A program made the position numbers and the translations under genes. A stretch of 21,889 bases of DNA, taken from NCBI GenBank assembly GCA_002344215.1, contig DDSV01000050.1:1-21889 (forward strand), given 5' to 3'. Below, one piece after another: positions 1 through 7,552 of the stretch; positions within the stretch are counted from its first letter, which is position 1, and each line of letters begins with the position of its first letter. The DNA is from Akkermansiaceae bacterium UBA2381. GTDB lineage: Bacteria; Verrucomicrobiota; Verrucomicrobiia; Verrucomicrobiales; DEV007. The notes under the pieces were generated by a model, which was not told where the DNA came from, searched no databases, and saw only the letters and a program-made list of their open reading frames with translations.

Positions 1-1
1 C

Positions 2-1843
2 GCCGGTGTCCGCACTCCCGAGCCCGTCTCCCAGCTCAAGAAGCAGATGCCGAAGTCCTACGCCGACCTCATGAAGGTTCGTGCTATCCTTGAGAAACAC
101 TTCAAGGATGTGCAGGACGTCGAGTTCACGATCCAGGAAGGCAAGCTCTTCATGCTTCAGACCCGTAACGGCAAGCGTACCGCCGCCGCCGCGCTGAAGT
201 TCGCCGCCGACATGGTTAAGGAGAAGCTCATCGACTGGGAGACCGCGATCCTTCGCAACCCCGCCGACCAGCTCGACCAGCTCCTCGCCCCGATTTTCGA
301 CGTCGCCGAAGTGAAGAAAGCCAAAGCCATCGCCTCCGGCCTTCCCGCCGGTCCCGGTGCCGCCTCAGGCAAAATTTACCTCAATGCCGACCGTGCCGTT
401 ATTGCCGAGGCCAAGGGTGAGAAAGTCCTCCTCGTCCGCAACGAGACCTCTCCGGAAGATCTTCGCGGCATGATCGCCGCCGAGGGCATCCTCACGGCGA
501 AAGGCGGGGTTTCCAGCCACGCTGCCCTCGTCGCCCGCCAGATGGGCAAGGTCTGCGTCTGTGGTGCCGCCGCGCTCGACATCGATTACGACAAGAAGAC
601 TGTCACCGCCGCCGGACAGACCTTCAAGGAAGGCGACTACCTCAGCATCGACGGTACTGCCGGCACGGTTTACGCGGGTGAGCTGAAAACCGCTCCCAGC
701 GAGATCATCACCGGAATCGTCAGCAACAACAAGGCCGCCCAGAAGACGGAGAAGTTCAAAAACTTCCTCCAACTCATGATCTGGTGTGAGAAAGCGACCC
801 GCCTCGCCGTCCGCACCAACGCCGACACCCCTGAGCAGACCCGTATCGCCCTCGCCTTCGGTGCGAAGGGAATCGGCCTGACCCGGACCGAGCACATGTT
901 CTTCGAAGGCGATCGCATTGACGCGATGCGCGAGATGATCCTTGCCACCACTCTCGAAGGCCGCCAGAAGGCCCTCGCGAAGCTCCTCCCCTACCAGCGG
1001 GAAGATTTCACCGGCATCTTCACCGAACTCAAGGGCCTTCCCGCGACGATCCGCCTCCTCGATCCCCCGCTCCACGAGTTCCTCCCTCACGACGCCAAGT
1101 CGCAGGCCGAACTCGCGGTGAAACTCGGCGTCAAGGCTGAAGACATCGCGAACCGGGTCGAGCAGCTCCATGAGTTCAACCCCATGCTCGGACACCGCGG
1201 CTGCCGCCTCGGCATCGCCTACCCTGAGATCACCGAGATGCAGGCACGCGCCATCTTCGAAGCCGCCGCCGACGTGGCGAAGAAGAAGATCAAGGTCAAG
1301 CCCGAGGTGATGATTCCCCTCGTCGGTTTCAAGAAGGAGTTCGACCTCCAGGCCGAGATCGTCCACGCCACCGCCAAGAAGGTGATGGCCGAGAAGAAGG
1401 TGAAATTCGACTACCAGGTCGGCACCATGATCGAGGTTCCCCGGGGCGCCCTCACCGCCGACGAAATCGCGGCGAACGCCGAGTTCTTCAGCTTTGGCAC
1501 GAACGACCTCACCCAGACCGCTCTCGGCATCAGCCGCGACGACATGGGCGCGTTCCTGATGCCCTACACCGAGGCTGAAGTCTTCAAGAAGAACCCCTTC
1601 GCGACCCTCGACGCCACCGGCGTCGGTCAACTCGTCGAGATCGCCGTCCAGAAAGGCCGCGCCACCCGTCCGAACATCAAGCTCGGGATCTGTGGTGAGC
1701 ACGGTGGCGATCCGGACTCGGTCAAGTTCTTCCACAAGGTCGGCCTCGCTTACGTGAGCTGCTCACCCTATCGTGTGCCTGTCGCCCGCCTCGCCGCCGC
1801 CCAGGCTGCGATCGAGGAGAAGCGTGCCGCCGCGAAGAAATAA
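2..1843 (+). CDS. ppdK: Pyruvate, phosphate dikinase, C-terminal two thirds (5' end outside window)
   Basis: Interconverts pyruvate + ATP + Pi and PEP + AMP + PPi in the cytoplasm (glycolysis/gluconeogenesis). The frame is open from base 2, so the visible 613 residues lack the start and most of the ATP-grasp domain; family members are about 870-900 aa. The phosphohistidine swivelling domain shows GGVSSHAALVAR with the catalytic His codon at 518-520. The PEP-binding TIM barrel shows GTNDLTQ at about 1496-1516 and GICGEHGGDP with the catalytic Cys codon at 1691-1693. Internal ATGs such as position 47 are not starts, because the homologous sequence continues upstream of them. Codons end overwhelmingly in C or G (ATC, CTC, GCC, AAG), more so than in the neighbours, which suggests high expression. 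A strong terminator follows 27 bases after the stop. Identification is secure. Confidence 0.96.
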   Translation, partial: AGVRTPEPVSQLKKQMPKSYADLMKVRAILEKHFKDVQDVEFTIQEGKLFMLQTRNGKRTAAAALKFAADMVKEKLIDWETAILRNPADQLDQLLAPIFDVAEVKKAKAIASGLPAGPGAASGKIYLNADRAVIAEAKGEKVLLVRNETSPEDLRGMIAAEGILTAKGGVSSHAALVARQMGKVCVCGAAALDIDYDKKTVTAAGQTFKEGDYLSIDGTAGTVYAGELKTAPSEIITGIVSNNKAAQKTEKFKNFLQLMIWCEKATRLAVRTNADTPEQTRIALAFGAKGIGLTRTEHMFFEGDRIDAMREMILATTLEGRQKALAKLLPYQREDFTGIFTELKGLPATIRLLDPPLHEFLPHDAKSQAELAVKLGVKAEDIANRVEQLHEFNPMLGHRGCRLGIAYPEITEMQARAIFEAAADVAKKKIKVKPEVMIPLVGFKKEFDLQAEIVHATAKKVMAEKKVKFDYQVGTMIEVPRGALTADEIAANAEFFSFGTNDLTQTALGISRDDMGAFLMPYTEAEVFKKNPFATLDATGVGQLVEIAVQKGRATRPNIKLGICGEHGGDPDSVKFFHKVGLAYVSCSPYRVPVARLAAAQAAIEEKRAAAKK

Positions 1844-1870
1844 GGCATCCGCGATTCAATGAATTCCGAA

Positions 1871-1900
1871 AAGGCGGTTCCGCAAGGGACCGCCTTTTTT
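1871..1900 (+). terminator. Rho-independent terminator of ppdK
   Basis: An 11-bp stem (1871-1881 with 1886-1896, one G-U pair) is closed by a GCAA tetraloop of the GNRA type and followed by a run of six T to 1900. It lies 27 bases past the ppdK stop, which is textbook placement. Confidence 0.93.
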
Positions 1901-1932
1901 CGTTCTTTTCCAGAGAAGCGAGATCCGAAGAG

Positions 1933-2033
1933 CTCACACAAAGCCACGAAGCCACGAGGGAATCTCCTCTCTCCTGCATGGTTCCGTCCCGACCTCTTCT
2001 TTGTGTCTTTGTGTCTTTGTGTCTTCGTGTGAG
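1933..2033. repeat. Imperfect inverted repeat built of CACAAAG / CTTTGTG units
   Basis: The left arm (1933-1959) reads CTCACACAAAG followed by two CCACGAAG/CCACGAG-like units. The right arm (1993-2033) holds three tandem TTTGTGTC units ending in TTCGTGTGAG. The outer seven bases of each arm are exact reverse complements, and the inner units pair with slippage, so a transcript could fold into a long hairpin. I know similar 'cacgaagacacaaag' palindromic repeats from intergenic DNA of many Verrucomicrobiota and Planctomycetota. It sits in the 271-base gap between ppdK and the next gene; the rest of that gap shows only the ppdK terminator. Confidence 0.7.
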
Positions 2034-2115
2034 TCCCCAATTCAACCTCAAACCGCTCAAGTCCCTGGTATCGGTTGACTTCTCCAATCCCTCTCCCGAC
2101 AATCAATAATCTCTC

Positions 2116-2826
2116 ATGTCCTCACCTTCCCTTCCCTCCGAATACCATCGCGTCAGGCAGGTAGGGAGCTTTCAGCAGCTTGTCTCGACTCCGTTCCGGG
2201 ACGGCATCAATGCCATTTATTGGCCTCGCACGTTACCCGGCGATTTCGGGGAAGTGATTCGCCATTTGAGCCTGGACGACGAACTCACCTCCCTCGAGGA
2301 GGACCAATTGCTTTCTTTGCCCCTGAGCAGCGCCGGACAGGCTGCTGTCGCCGTTCTCATTGAAGATCTGAAGCTCCTGCGTGAACTCGACCTTGACCCC
2401 ATCCTCAATGCGATCCTCTCCTACCCGCGCGAGACCGACCCCGGGCCGGTGCCGGTGGATGTCTATTCCTTTCACGCTGACAGCGCACCGGTCGAGGCGG
2501 AAACCTGGCTATGCACCTACCACGGAGCCCCGAGTGAAGGTCTGCGCAATGACGAGGCACAACGCCGGGTCGACATCCCTGAGGTACGCGCCGAGCTTCT
2601 CAAGGCCTTCGGCGGAAAGGATGACGAGTCCTTTCGTGATTACCTGACCGAACATTGCTACGACCTGCACTATGCCCCTCTCCCCGGTGCCTGCCCGTTT
2701 TCCTTCGGCCTCGGCAATCTCTGGCGCATCACGGTCGACTATCCCGGAAGCCCCGTTCCGCCCTGCCTTCACCGGGCCCCCGATAATCCTCCGGATGGGA
2801 CACCCCGGCTCTTATTGATCAGCTGA
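2116..2826 (+). CDS. DUF1826-like conserved protein, possible HxD...H...R metal/2-oxoglutarate-type fold
   Basis: A 236-residue protein with no signal peptide or membrane segment, so probably cytoplasmic. It resembles the DUF1826 family: a central FHAD followed by WLCTYHGAPSEG (about 119-142; compare the family's 'CTYRGPGTEW' style), and a C-terminal CLHRAP...RLLLIS. His120, Asp122, His219 and Arg231 form an HxD...H...R pattern like the metal and co-substrate residues of cupin-type 2-oxoglutarate dioxygenases; that role is my inference, and no reaction is established. ATG 2116 is the first ATG after the intergenic repeat and has no clear Shine-Dalgarno. The stop overlaps the likely start region of the following rsuA, so the two are probably co-transcribed. 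DUF1826 genes elsewhere often lie near CobW-type GTPases, but none is present here. Confidence 0.7.
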   Translation: MSSPSLPSEYHRVRQVGSFQQLVSTPFRDGINAIYWPRTLPGDFGEVIRHLSLDDELTSLEEDQLLSLPLSSAGQAAVAVLIEDLKLLRELDLDPILNAILSYPRETDPGPVPVDVYSFHADSAPVEAETWLCTYHGAPSEGLRNDEAQRRVDIPEVRAELLKAFGGKDDESFRDYLTEHCYDLHYAPLPGACPFSFGLGNLWRITVDYPGSPVPPCLHRAPDNPPDGTPRLLLIS

Positions 2827-2834
2827 AGCAAGCT

Positions 2835-3563
2835 CTGAAACTCGAAGATTTCATCGCCAAACATTTCCGCATCGGGCGACGTGAAGCCCGGGCACGCATC
2901 GTTTCGGGAGAGATCAGCGTGGCCGGACAACCCGAGTCAAACCATCGTCGCGAGGTGAACCGTTTCGAAGAGGTTTCCGCTGCGGGAGAAATTCTCCAAA
3001 GAGCCCTTCCCCGGCTCTATCTGATGGTTCACAAGCCCGCCGGGATTCTCAGCGCCACTTCCGACCCGCTTCATCAAACAGTCCTTGATCTGATCGAACA
3101 CCCTGACAAAGACACGCTCCACCTCGCCGGCCGACTCGACCGGTCCTCCACCGGGCTCGTTCTCCTCACCAACGACGGCAACTGGTCAGAGTCCCTCACC
3201 TTACCCGGTCGGAAAGTTGAGAAGGTCTACCTCGTCGAAACGGATCGGGACATTCCGGAAGAAGCCATCCTGCGATTTGAGGAGGGGTTCCACTTTCCGA
3301 CGGAGGGCATCACCACCCTGCCGGCCAAACTTGAACTACTTGGTCCCCGAAAGGCGAAGGTAACTCTGCGGGAAGGGCGCTACCACCAGATCAAGCGGAT
3401 GTTTCACCGGATCGATGGAATCCGTCTGGCCTCCCTGCATCGCACCCGAATAGGCGGGATCTCCCTCCCCGATGATCTTGAGCCCGGAGAATGGCGATTT
3501 TTGACGACTCTGGAACTACATCATCCGCCTTTTGACGGAATGCCGGATTGCGGAAACCATTGA
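2835..3563 (+). CDS. rsuA: RsuA-type 16S rRNA pseudouridine synthase, probable non-AUG start
   Basis: Isomerises a uridine (U516 in E. coli numbering) in 16S rRNA to pseudouridine during small-subunit assembly. The catalytic domain shows GRLDRSSTGLVLLTNDG with the catalytic Asp codon at 3138-3140, the EGRYHQIKRMF motif, and the RIGGISL/LEPGEWRFL tail typical of RsuA rather than RluB/E/F. The first conventional start is GTG 2919, which has a fair GGGAGAG upstream. However, the frame stays open back to a TAA at 2784, and this stretch encodes KLEDFIAKHFRIGRREARARI and onward, a good S4 RNA-binding domain. Starting at 2919 would cut that domain. No ATG, GTG or TTG exists upstream in frame. CTG 2835 matches the usual 'M-K/R-L' beginning; CTG 2823 (overlapping the TGA of the previous gene) and ATT 2814 are alternatives. 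Function is secure, start uncertain. Confidence 0.88.
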   Translation: MKLEDFIAKHFRIGRREARARIVSGEISVAGQPESNHRREVNRFEEVSAAGEILQRALPRLYLMVHKPAGILSATSDPLHQTVLDLIEHPDKDTLHLAGRLDRSSTGLVLLTNDGNWSESLTLPGRKVEKVYLVETDRDIPEEAILRFEEGFHFPTEGITTLPAKLELLGPRKAKVTLREGRYHQIKRMFHRIDGIRLASLHRTRIGGISLPDDLEPGEWRFLTTLELHHPPFDGMPDCGNH

Positions 3564-3601
3564 CGATCCATCGTTCTGTCTTAACCGTAGAGAATTACGC
3601 G

Positions 3602-3973
3602 ATGAAAAATCTCACCTTCCTTTGTTCCGCTCTTCTTATTCTCACCGGACTCGTCGGTTTCTTTGCCTGGGAGGCAATCGGCGCGTCGAAACAGGCGGTC
3701 ACTTCGCTCATTCCGGCTTTCGTTGGCGGGCTAATGCTCATCGGTGGTCTGATTGCATTGAAAAAGAACATGCTCGGAATGCACATCGCCGTCACTTTCT
3801 CCCTCCTCGGCGCTCTTGCGGGTCTGGGACGTCTCGTCCCCGGTCTCATCAAGGGCACGGTCTCATTCGCAGATGCCGCCCCAAAGCTAATCCTGGTGAT
3901 GACCGTGATTTGCCTCTTTTTCACGGTGATGGCCGTCCGGTCTTTCATCGCGGCACGGCGGGCGCGTGCCTGA
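3602..3973 (+). CDS. Small four-helix integral membrane protein, function unknown
   Basis: A 123-residue protein that is almost entirely hydrophobic helices: about residues 4-24, 31-51, 57-78 and 88-112, with short loops and a basic C-terminus (AARRARA), so the C-end is probably cytoplasmic. I chose ATG 3602 because the protein then begins directly with MKNLTFLCSALLIL, a natural first membrane segment. An in-frame ATG at 3548 would add 18 polar residues and overlap the end of rsuA. A weak GAGA lies about 10 bases before 3602. It lies 38 bases after rsuA on the same strand and could be co-transcribed. I recognise no catalytic motif and assign no function. Confidence 0.72.
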   Translation: MKNLTFLCSALLILTGLVGFFAWEAIGASKQAVTSLIPAFVGGLMLIGGLIALKKNMLGMHIAVTFSLLGALAGLGRLVPGLIKGTVSFADAAPKLILVMTVICLFFTVMAVRSFIAARRARA

Positions 3974-4090
3974 CCCTCGGCGTGTGAGTCTAGGTGGTGC
4001 GTAGTCCCGTTCTCCTGGACTGGCAGAGTACCGTCCAACGGCGGCGGGAAGGCCTTCTTGAGCTAATTCAAAAATAGTTGAAGATTTCAA

Positions 4091-4119
4091 TTGATATTGA
4101 GACCGCGTATCATTAAATA
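4091..4119 (+). promoter_or_regulatory. Candidate sigma-70 promoter of the TonB-receptor gene with an overlapping dyad
   Basis: TTGATA (4091-4096), a 17-base spacer and TAAATA (4114-4119) form a plausible -35/-10 pair about 25 bases before the receptor ATG. The same bases carry an imperfect inverted repeat, ATTGATA at 4090-4096 and TATCATT at 4108-4114 (six of seven positions pair), 11 bases apart. It sits in an AT-rich stretch of otherwise GC-rich DNA. A dimeric repressor bound here would occlude RNA polymerase. The sequence faintly resembles Fur boxes, which would suit an iron receptor, but the match is loose. The rest of the 168-base gap (3974-4089) shows nothing I can name. Confidence 0.4.
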
Positions 4120-4141
4120 AGGGCTCTAGCTTCAAATTCAA

Positions 4142-6637
4142 ATGGACCGCCCTTCACCCCAATCTTCCCTGTCGCTGATTTCGCCCCGGTGGCACTTCTC
4201 ACTATCTCTCCTTTTTGCCTTCTGCGCCGCCGTGCCGGCAAGGGCACAAGACATTGCTCCTGCGACAACAACAACGGCCGCAAACTCGTCGGCAGTTCCT
4301 ACCCCGCCCGTCGCTCCTGCCATTGACGATTCAACCAACGAACTCGACGCCACCGTGGTGACCTCAACTCCGGCTGAAGCAAAACCGGTACAGACAGTTC
4401 GACCGGCCACCGCAACCCGACCAACCGAGGTTGAAGTCTATGACACGATTGAACCGGAAGTGATCACTGGTGGACCAACCGAAACCTACAACCTGCCGGG
4501 ATCGGGCTACTTTGTCACCAACCAGGAGATTCGTGAACAAAATTACACCAATGTAAACCGCGTCCTCGCCAAGGTCCCGGGTGTCTATGTTCGTGAGGAA
4601 GATGGATCGGGGCTCTTTCCTAACATCTCCATCCGCGGGGTCGACGGTACACGAAGCGAAAAAATCACCCTGATGGAAGATGGCATTCTCCAGGCTCCGG
4701 CTCCTTACTCCTCTCCTGCCGCCTACTACTCCCCGAATGTCGCCCGCATGGCCGGGGTCGAGATCCTCAAGGGCTCCGGTCAGATCGCCTTTGGCCCCAA
4801 TACCACCGGCGGTGTCATCAATTTTCTTTCCACTCCGATCCCGGACCAGGAACAGTTCTATCTCCGTACCACTTACGGAAGCAACGCAACCGCCAACATT
4901 CACTCCCATTACGGTGATACCATCGAAACCGAAGCAGGCACCTTCGGGTATGTCGCTGAGATGTTCTACAAGCGCTCCGACGGCTTCCGGACGATTGAGG
5001 AAGGACTTGGCATTCCGCAATCGGACAGGACCGGCTACGAATACATCGAACCCATGATCAAGCTGTCATGGGAGCCGAATACCTATCTGGATCAGAAGTT
5101 TGAGTTCAAGTATGGGCAGACTGATGCCGACGCCGATGAGAGCTATCTTGGACAAACCGACGCTGACTTCAATGCCGCCCCCTATCGCCGTTACGCGGGA
5201 ACCTTCCTCGATAACATCACCACCGATCAGGACAGGGCCTACCTCAAGTATAGCGTTTCACCGACCAACGATCTCGATTTGCGACTCGCCGGATATCACA
5301 ATGAATTCGCCCGCGACTGGTTCAAGCTGAGGGCCGTAAATGGAGCCGCGCTCCACACCACCCTCGGACCAACCGGCAACGCGAACAATCTGGCGGTGCT
5401 GCGCGGGGACCTTGCCGGCACGCTAAACTATCGGCATAACCTCCGCTTCTACGATGCCTATGGAGCCCAGTTTTCCGGAGACTACCGATTTGAAACCGGC
5501 GAAATCGACCACACCCTCAATTTCGGTGTCCGTGAGCATCGGGACCGCATCCAATATTTCGAAGAAAATACCAATGTCGTCACCGACCCGGGTGGAGCCC
5601 CCCCGACCATCACTAACTTCGGACCGGGTAGCGCAGGCAACCGGCGAGAGATGGCCGAAGCGACTGCTGTCTGGATCAAGGATGACATCGAAATCGGAAA
5701 GTTGACCGTCACCCCCGGTATTCGTCATGAGAATGTCGACCAGAGCTTTGTCAATTTTCAGAGCAATGCCGCCTTTATCGAAACCGGCAGAGGCAACGGA
5801 GTCACTGATTGGACCGTCGCCGGAGTCGGCTTCAACTATGAGGTAAGCGATGAGAATTCCGTCTTCGCCGGAATCCACCAGGGTGTTGCCATTCCGGCAC
5901 CTCGCGAAGCCATCGTGGATGGAACACTTCCTGAGGAAAGCCTCTCTTACGAACTCGGCGCCCGCCACCGTAGTGGCAACCTCAACGCCGAACTTGTCGG
6001 ATTCATCACAGACTTTGAGAACATTATCAGCACTTCAGCCGGTCTGGGTCTTGGCGGAGGCGGTGCCGAAAACGCCGGAACCGCCAGCGTAAAGGGGATC
6101 GAAGCGCTGGTCAGTTATGACCCCTTTCAGGGAGGCTCTCTTAGAATGCCCCTCTTCTTCAGTGCCACCTGGACCGATGCGACGCTGGACGAAGCCTTGA
6201 TCGCCGGAGGGGGCGAGAATATCTATGGCGACGGCGCGGGAGGGCCGGGAATAGCAGGCGCTGACCTTCCTTATATTCCGGAGTGGAAACTCGCCACCGG
6301 GGTGAGTCTCGAAACGGATCAATGGGGAGTGGATCTCACCGCCTCCTACATTAGCGACACCTTCGGAACAGCGCTGAACTCACCGGTTCCAGTCAATTCC
6401 TCCCGCCAGGGAATCATCGACGGAGGCATTGTCGTGGACGTCGGCGCCCATCATCGCCTCAGCGAGACGACCAAGTTCATCTATGGCGTTCATAATCTCT
6501 TCGAGGAAGTCATGATCTCCAGCCGCATTCCCGAAGGACCCCGCGCCAATGCTCCCCGCGAGTTTTATGTGGGATTTGAAATGCTCTGGGAGCCCGGAAC
6601 AAAACCTTCCGGAGGAAAATCAGTCATCGCCAAATAG
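4142..6637 (+). CDS. FecA-like TonB-dependent outer-membrane receptor
   Basis: An 831-residue outer-membrane beta-barrel transporter, probably for a ferric chelate, driven by the TonB complex encoded downstream. A long signal peptide (hydrophobic core about 20-31, likely cleavage after ARA35) is followed by a Thr/Pro/Ala-rich linker with a candidate TonB box LDATVVTST (68-76). The plug (about 118-230) carries the FecA-type sequence FPNISIRGVDGTRSEKITLMEDG, APAPYSSPAAYYSPN, and LKGSGQIAFGPNTTGGVINF. The rest is barrel. There is no N-terminal signalling (STN) domain and no FecI/FecR pair nearby, so control is unlikely to be of the FecIR type. The last aromatic strand (FYVGFEMLW) is followed by a polar tail of about 15 residues, unusual because barrel proteins normally end at the aromatic. 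The ligand (dicitrate, siderophore or other) cannot be read from sequence. Confidence 0.93.
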   Translation: MDRPSPQSSLSLISPRWHFSLSLLFAFCAAVPARAQDIAPATTTTAANSSAVPTPPVAPAIDDSTNELDATVVTSTPAEAKPVQTVRPATATRPTEVEVYDTIEPEVITGGPTETYNLPGSGYFVTNQEIREQNYTNVNRVLAKVPGVYVREEDGSGLFPNISIRGVDGTRSEKITLMEDGILQAPAPYSSPAAYYSPNVARMAGVEILKGSGQIAFGPNTTGGVINFLSTPIPDQEQFYLRTTYGSNATANIHSHYGDTIETEAGTFGYVAEMFYKRSDGFRTIEEGLGIPQSDRTGYEYIEPMIKLSWEPNTYLDQKFEFKYGQTDADADESYLGQTDADFNAAPYRRYAGTFLDNITTDQDRAYLKYSVSPTNDLDLRLAGYHNEFARDWFKLRAVNGAALHTTLGPTGNANNLAVLRGDLAGTLNYRHNLRFYDAYGAQFSGDYRFETGEIDHTLNFGVREHRDRIQYFEENTNVVTDPGGAPPTITNFGPGSAGNRREMAEATAVWIKDDIEIGKLTVTPGIRHENVDQSFVNFQSNAAFIETGRGNGVTDWTVAGVGFNYEVSDENSVFAGIHQGVAIPAPREAIVDGTLPEESLSYELGARHRSGNLNAELVGFITDFENIISTSAGLGLGGGGAENAGTASVKGIEALVSYDPFQGGSLRMPLFFSATWTDATLDEALIAGGGENIYGDGAGGPGIAGADLPYIPEWKLATGVSLETDQWGVDLTASYISDTFGTALNSPVPVNSSRQGIIDGGIVVDVGAHHRLSETTKFIYGVHNLFEEVMISSRIPEGPRANAPREFYVGFEMLWEPGTKPSGGKSVIAK

Positions 6638-6674
6638 GGATTTCTTCTCACTCTGGAAACCCACAAAAAATTTC

Positions 6675-6722
6675 ACCACGACCCCGCCAGGTTTGACATT
6701 GCCCGGCGGGGCCCCTTGTGGT
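6675..6722 (+). terminator. Hairpin between the receptor gene and the tonB operon (possible terminator)
   Basis: ACCAC/GTGGT (6675-6679, 6718-6722) encloses a perfect CCCCGCC/GGCGGGG stem (6682-6688, 6705-6711) with a 16-base loop. Only a few T residues follow, so an intrinsic terminator is possible but not typical; it could also reduce rather than stop read-through into the DUF3450 gene. The remaining bases of this 123-base gap show no clear promoter. Confidence 0.45.
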
Positions 6723-6760
6723 TTCGTCCCCTCCTTCACGCTGCCTGACTTATCTACCGG

Positions 6761-7552
6761 ATGTCCTCACAACCTCGATTGACAATTTTCCTTCTCGCCC
6801 TGACCACGGCGGGAACCTTCGCCGGAGCACAGGACACCCCGCCGCCCAAAGCAGCGGATCTGCAGAACAAGGTTACCGAGTGGGTCAAAACCCGGCAGCT
6901 TATCAGTGAGGAGAGCGCCGCCTGGCAAAGTGAAAAGGCGTCCCTATCCGATCTCAACGCCATTCGAATCAAGGAAACGGAGCAACTCGGGGAGTTCGTC
7001 AAGCTTGCGGGAAATCGTGTTGAGGAACTCGCCGGTAAACGGGCCACCTTCACGAAGGAGGAGTCAGATCTTAAGGCTTGGCGTTCGGAACTTGAAAGAA
7101 AGGTCGTCGAACTCGAATCCGGATTAAGACCGCTCATTGCCTTATTCCCCCCTCCCCTTCGTGAGAAGATTGAGGAATCAATCATTCGGATCGAAGCTCC
7201 TGAAGGCGAACAGCCTTTGCAAAACCGCGCTCGCGACATCCTGCTGGTCCTCCAAACCTGTCTTGAGTTTCAGAATGCCATCACGGTGGATACGGAGATC
7301 CGTGAGATCGCCGGCGAACGTCGCGAGGTCGAAGTCATCTATCTCGGCATGACGCAGGCCTGGTATGTTGATGCTTCCAACAAGCACAGCGGTTACGGTG
7401 TTCCGGGCAAGGGGAACTGGGAGTGGACCGAAGCCAATTCGATTGCTTCCCGAGTACGGTCAGCAATCGAAATCCAGACGCGAAAGGCAACGCCTGCCTT
7501 TGTCGAACTTCCCCTCAGTAACGGTGTGAGCGGAAAGGAGAACTCGAAATGA
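6761..7552 (+). CDS. DUF3450 periplasmic protein of a TonB2-type cluster
   Basis: A 263-residue exported protein: signal peptide to about residue 23 (LLALTTAGTFAGAQD), a coiled-coil segment (about 30-120), then a globular part containing RREVEVIYLGMTQAWYV (187-203), the hallmark I associate with DUF3450. DUF3450 genes are known to lie beside ttpC-exbB-exbD-tonB in Vibrio and Shewanella TonB2 clusters, exactly as here; its biochemical role is not settled. The start ATG 6761 begins the signal peptide directly. Its stop overlaps the next start by four bases (ATGA, 7549-7552), so translation is coupled. Residues 97-108 (FTKEESDLKAWR) recur at almost the same place in the next protein, which suggests related coiled coils. 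Confidence is high for family and low for mechanism. Confidence 0.85.
   Translation: MSSQPRLTIFLLALTTAGTFAGAQDTPPPKAADLQNKVTEWVKTRQLISEESAAWQSEKASLSDLNAIRIKETEQLGEFVKLAGNRVEELAGKRATFTKEESDLKAWRSELERKVVELESGLRPLIALFPPPLREKIEESIIRIEAPEGEQPLQNRARDILLVLQTCLEFQNAITVDTEIREIAGERREVEVIYLGMTQAWYVDASNKHSGYGVPGKGNWEWTEANSIASRVRSAIEIQTRKATPAFVELPLSNGVSGKENSK

Noticed and set aside
365..1735. 456-codon open frame antisense to ppdK
   Set aside because: It follows from the strong C/G third-position bias of ppdK; the translation is Glu/Leu/Gly/Val-rich without domains, and ppdK itself is beyond doubt.
1722..2106. Minus-strand frames across the ppdK terminator and intergenic repeat
   Set aside because: They read through a terminator and the CACAAAG repeat ('HKDTKTQRHKDTK'-like peptide), which is an artefact of the repeat unit.
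3560..3593. TTGACG at the rsuA stop as promoter for the small membrane protein
   Set aside because: No -10-like hexamer at proper spacing; co-transcription with rsuA is simpler.
6693..6721. Perfect TTGACA in the loop of the hairpin before the DUF3450 gene
   Set aside because: No acceptable -10 lies 16-18 bases downstream (best TGTGGT), so I do not call a promoter from it.
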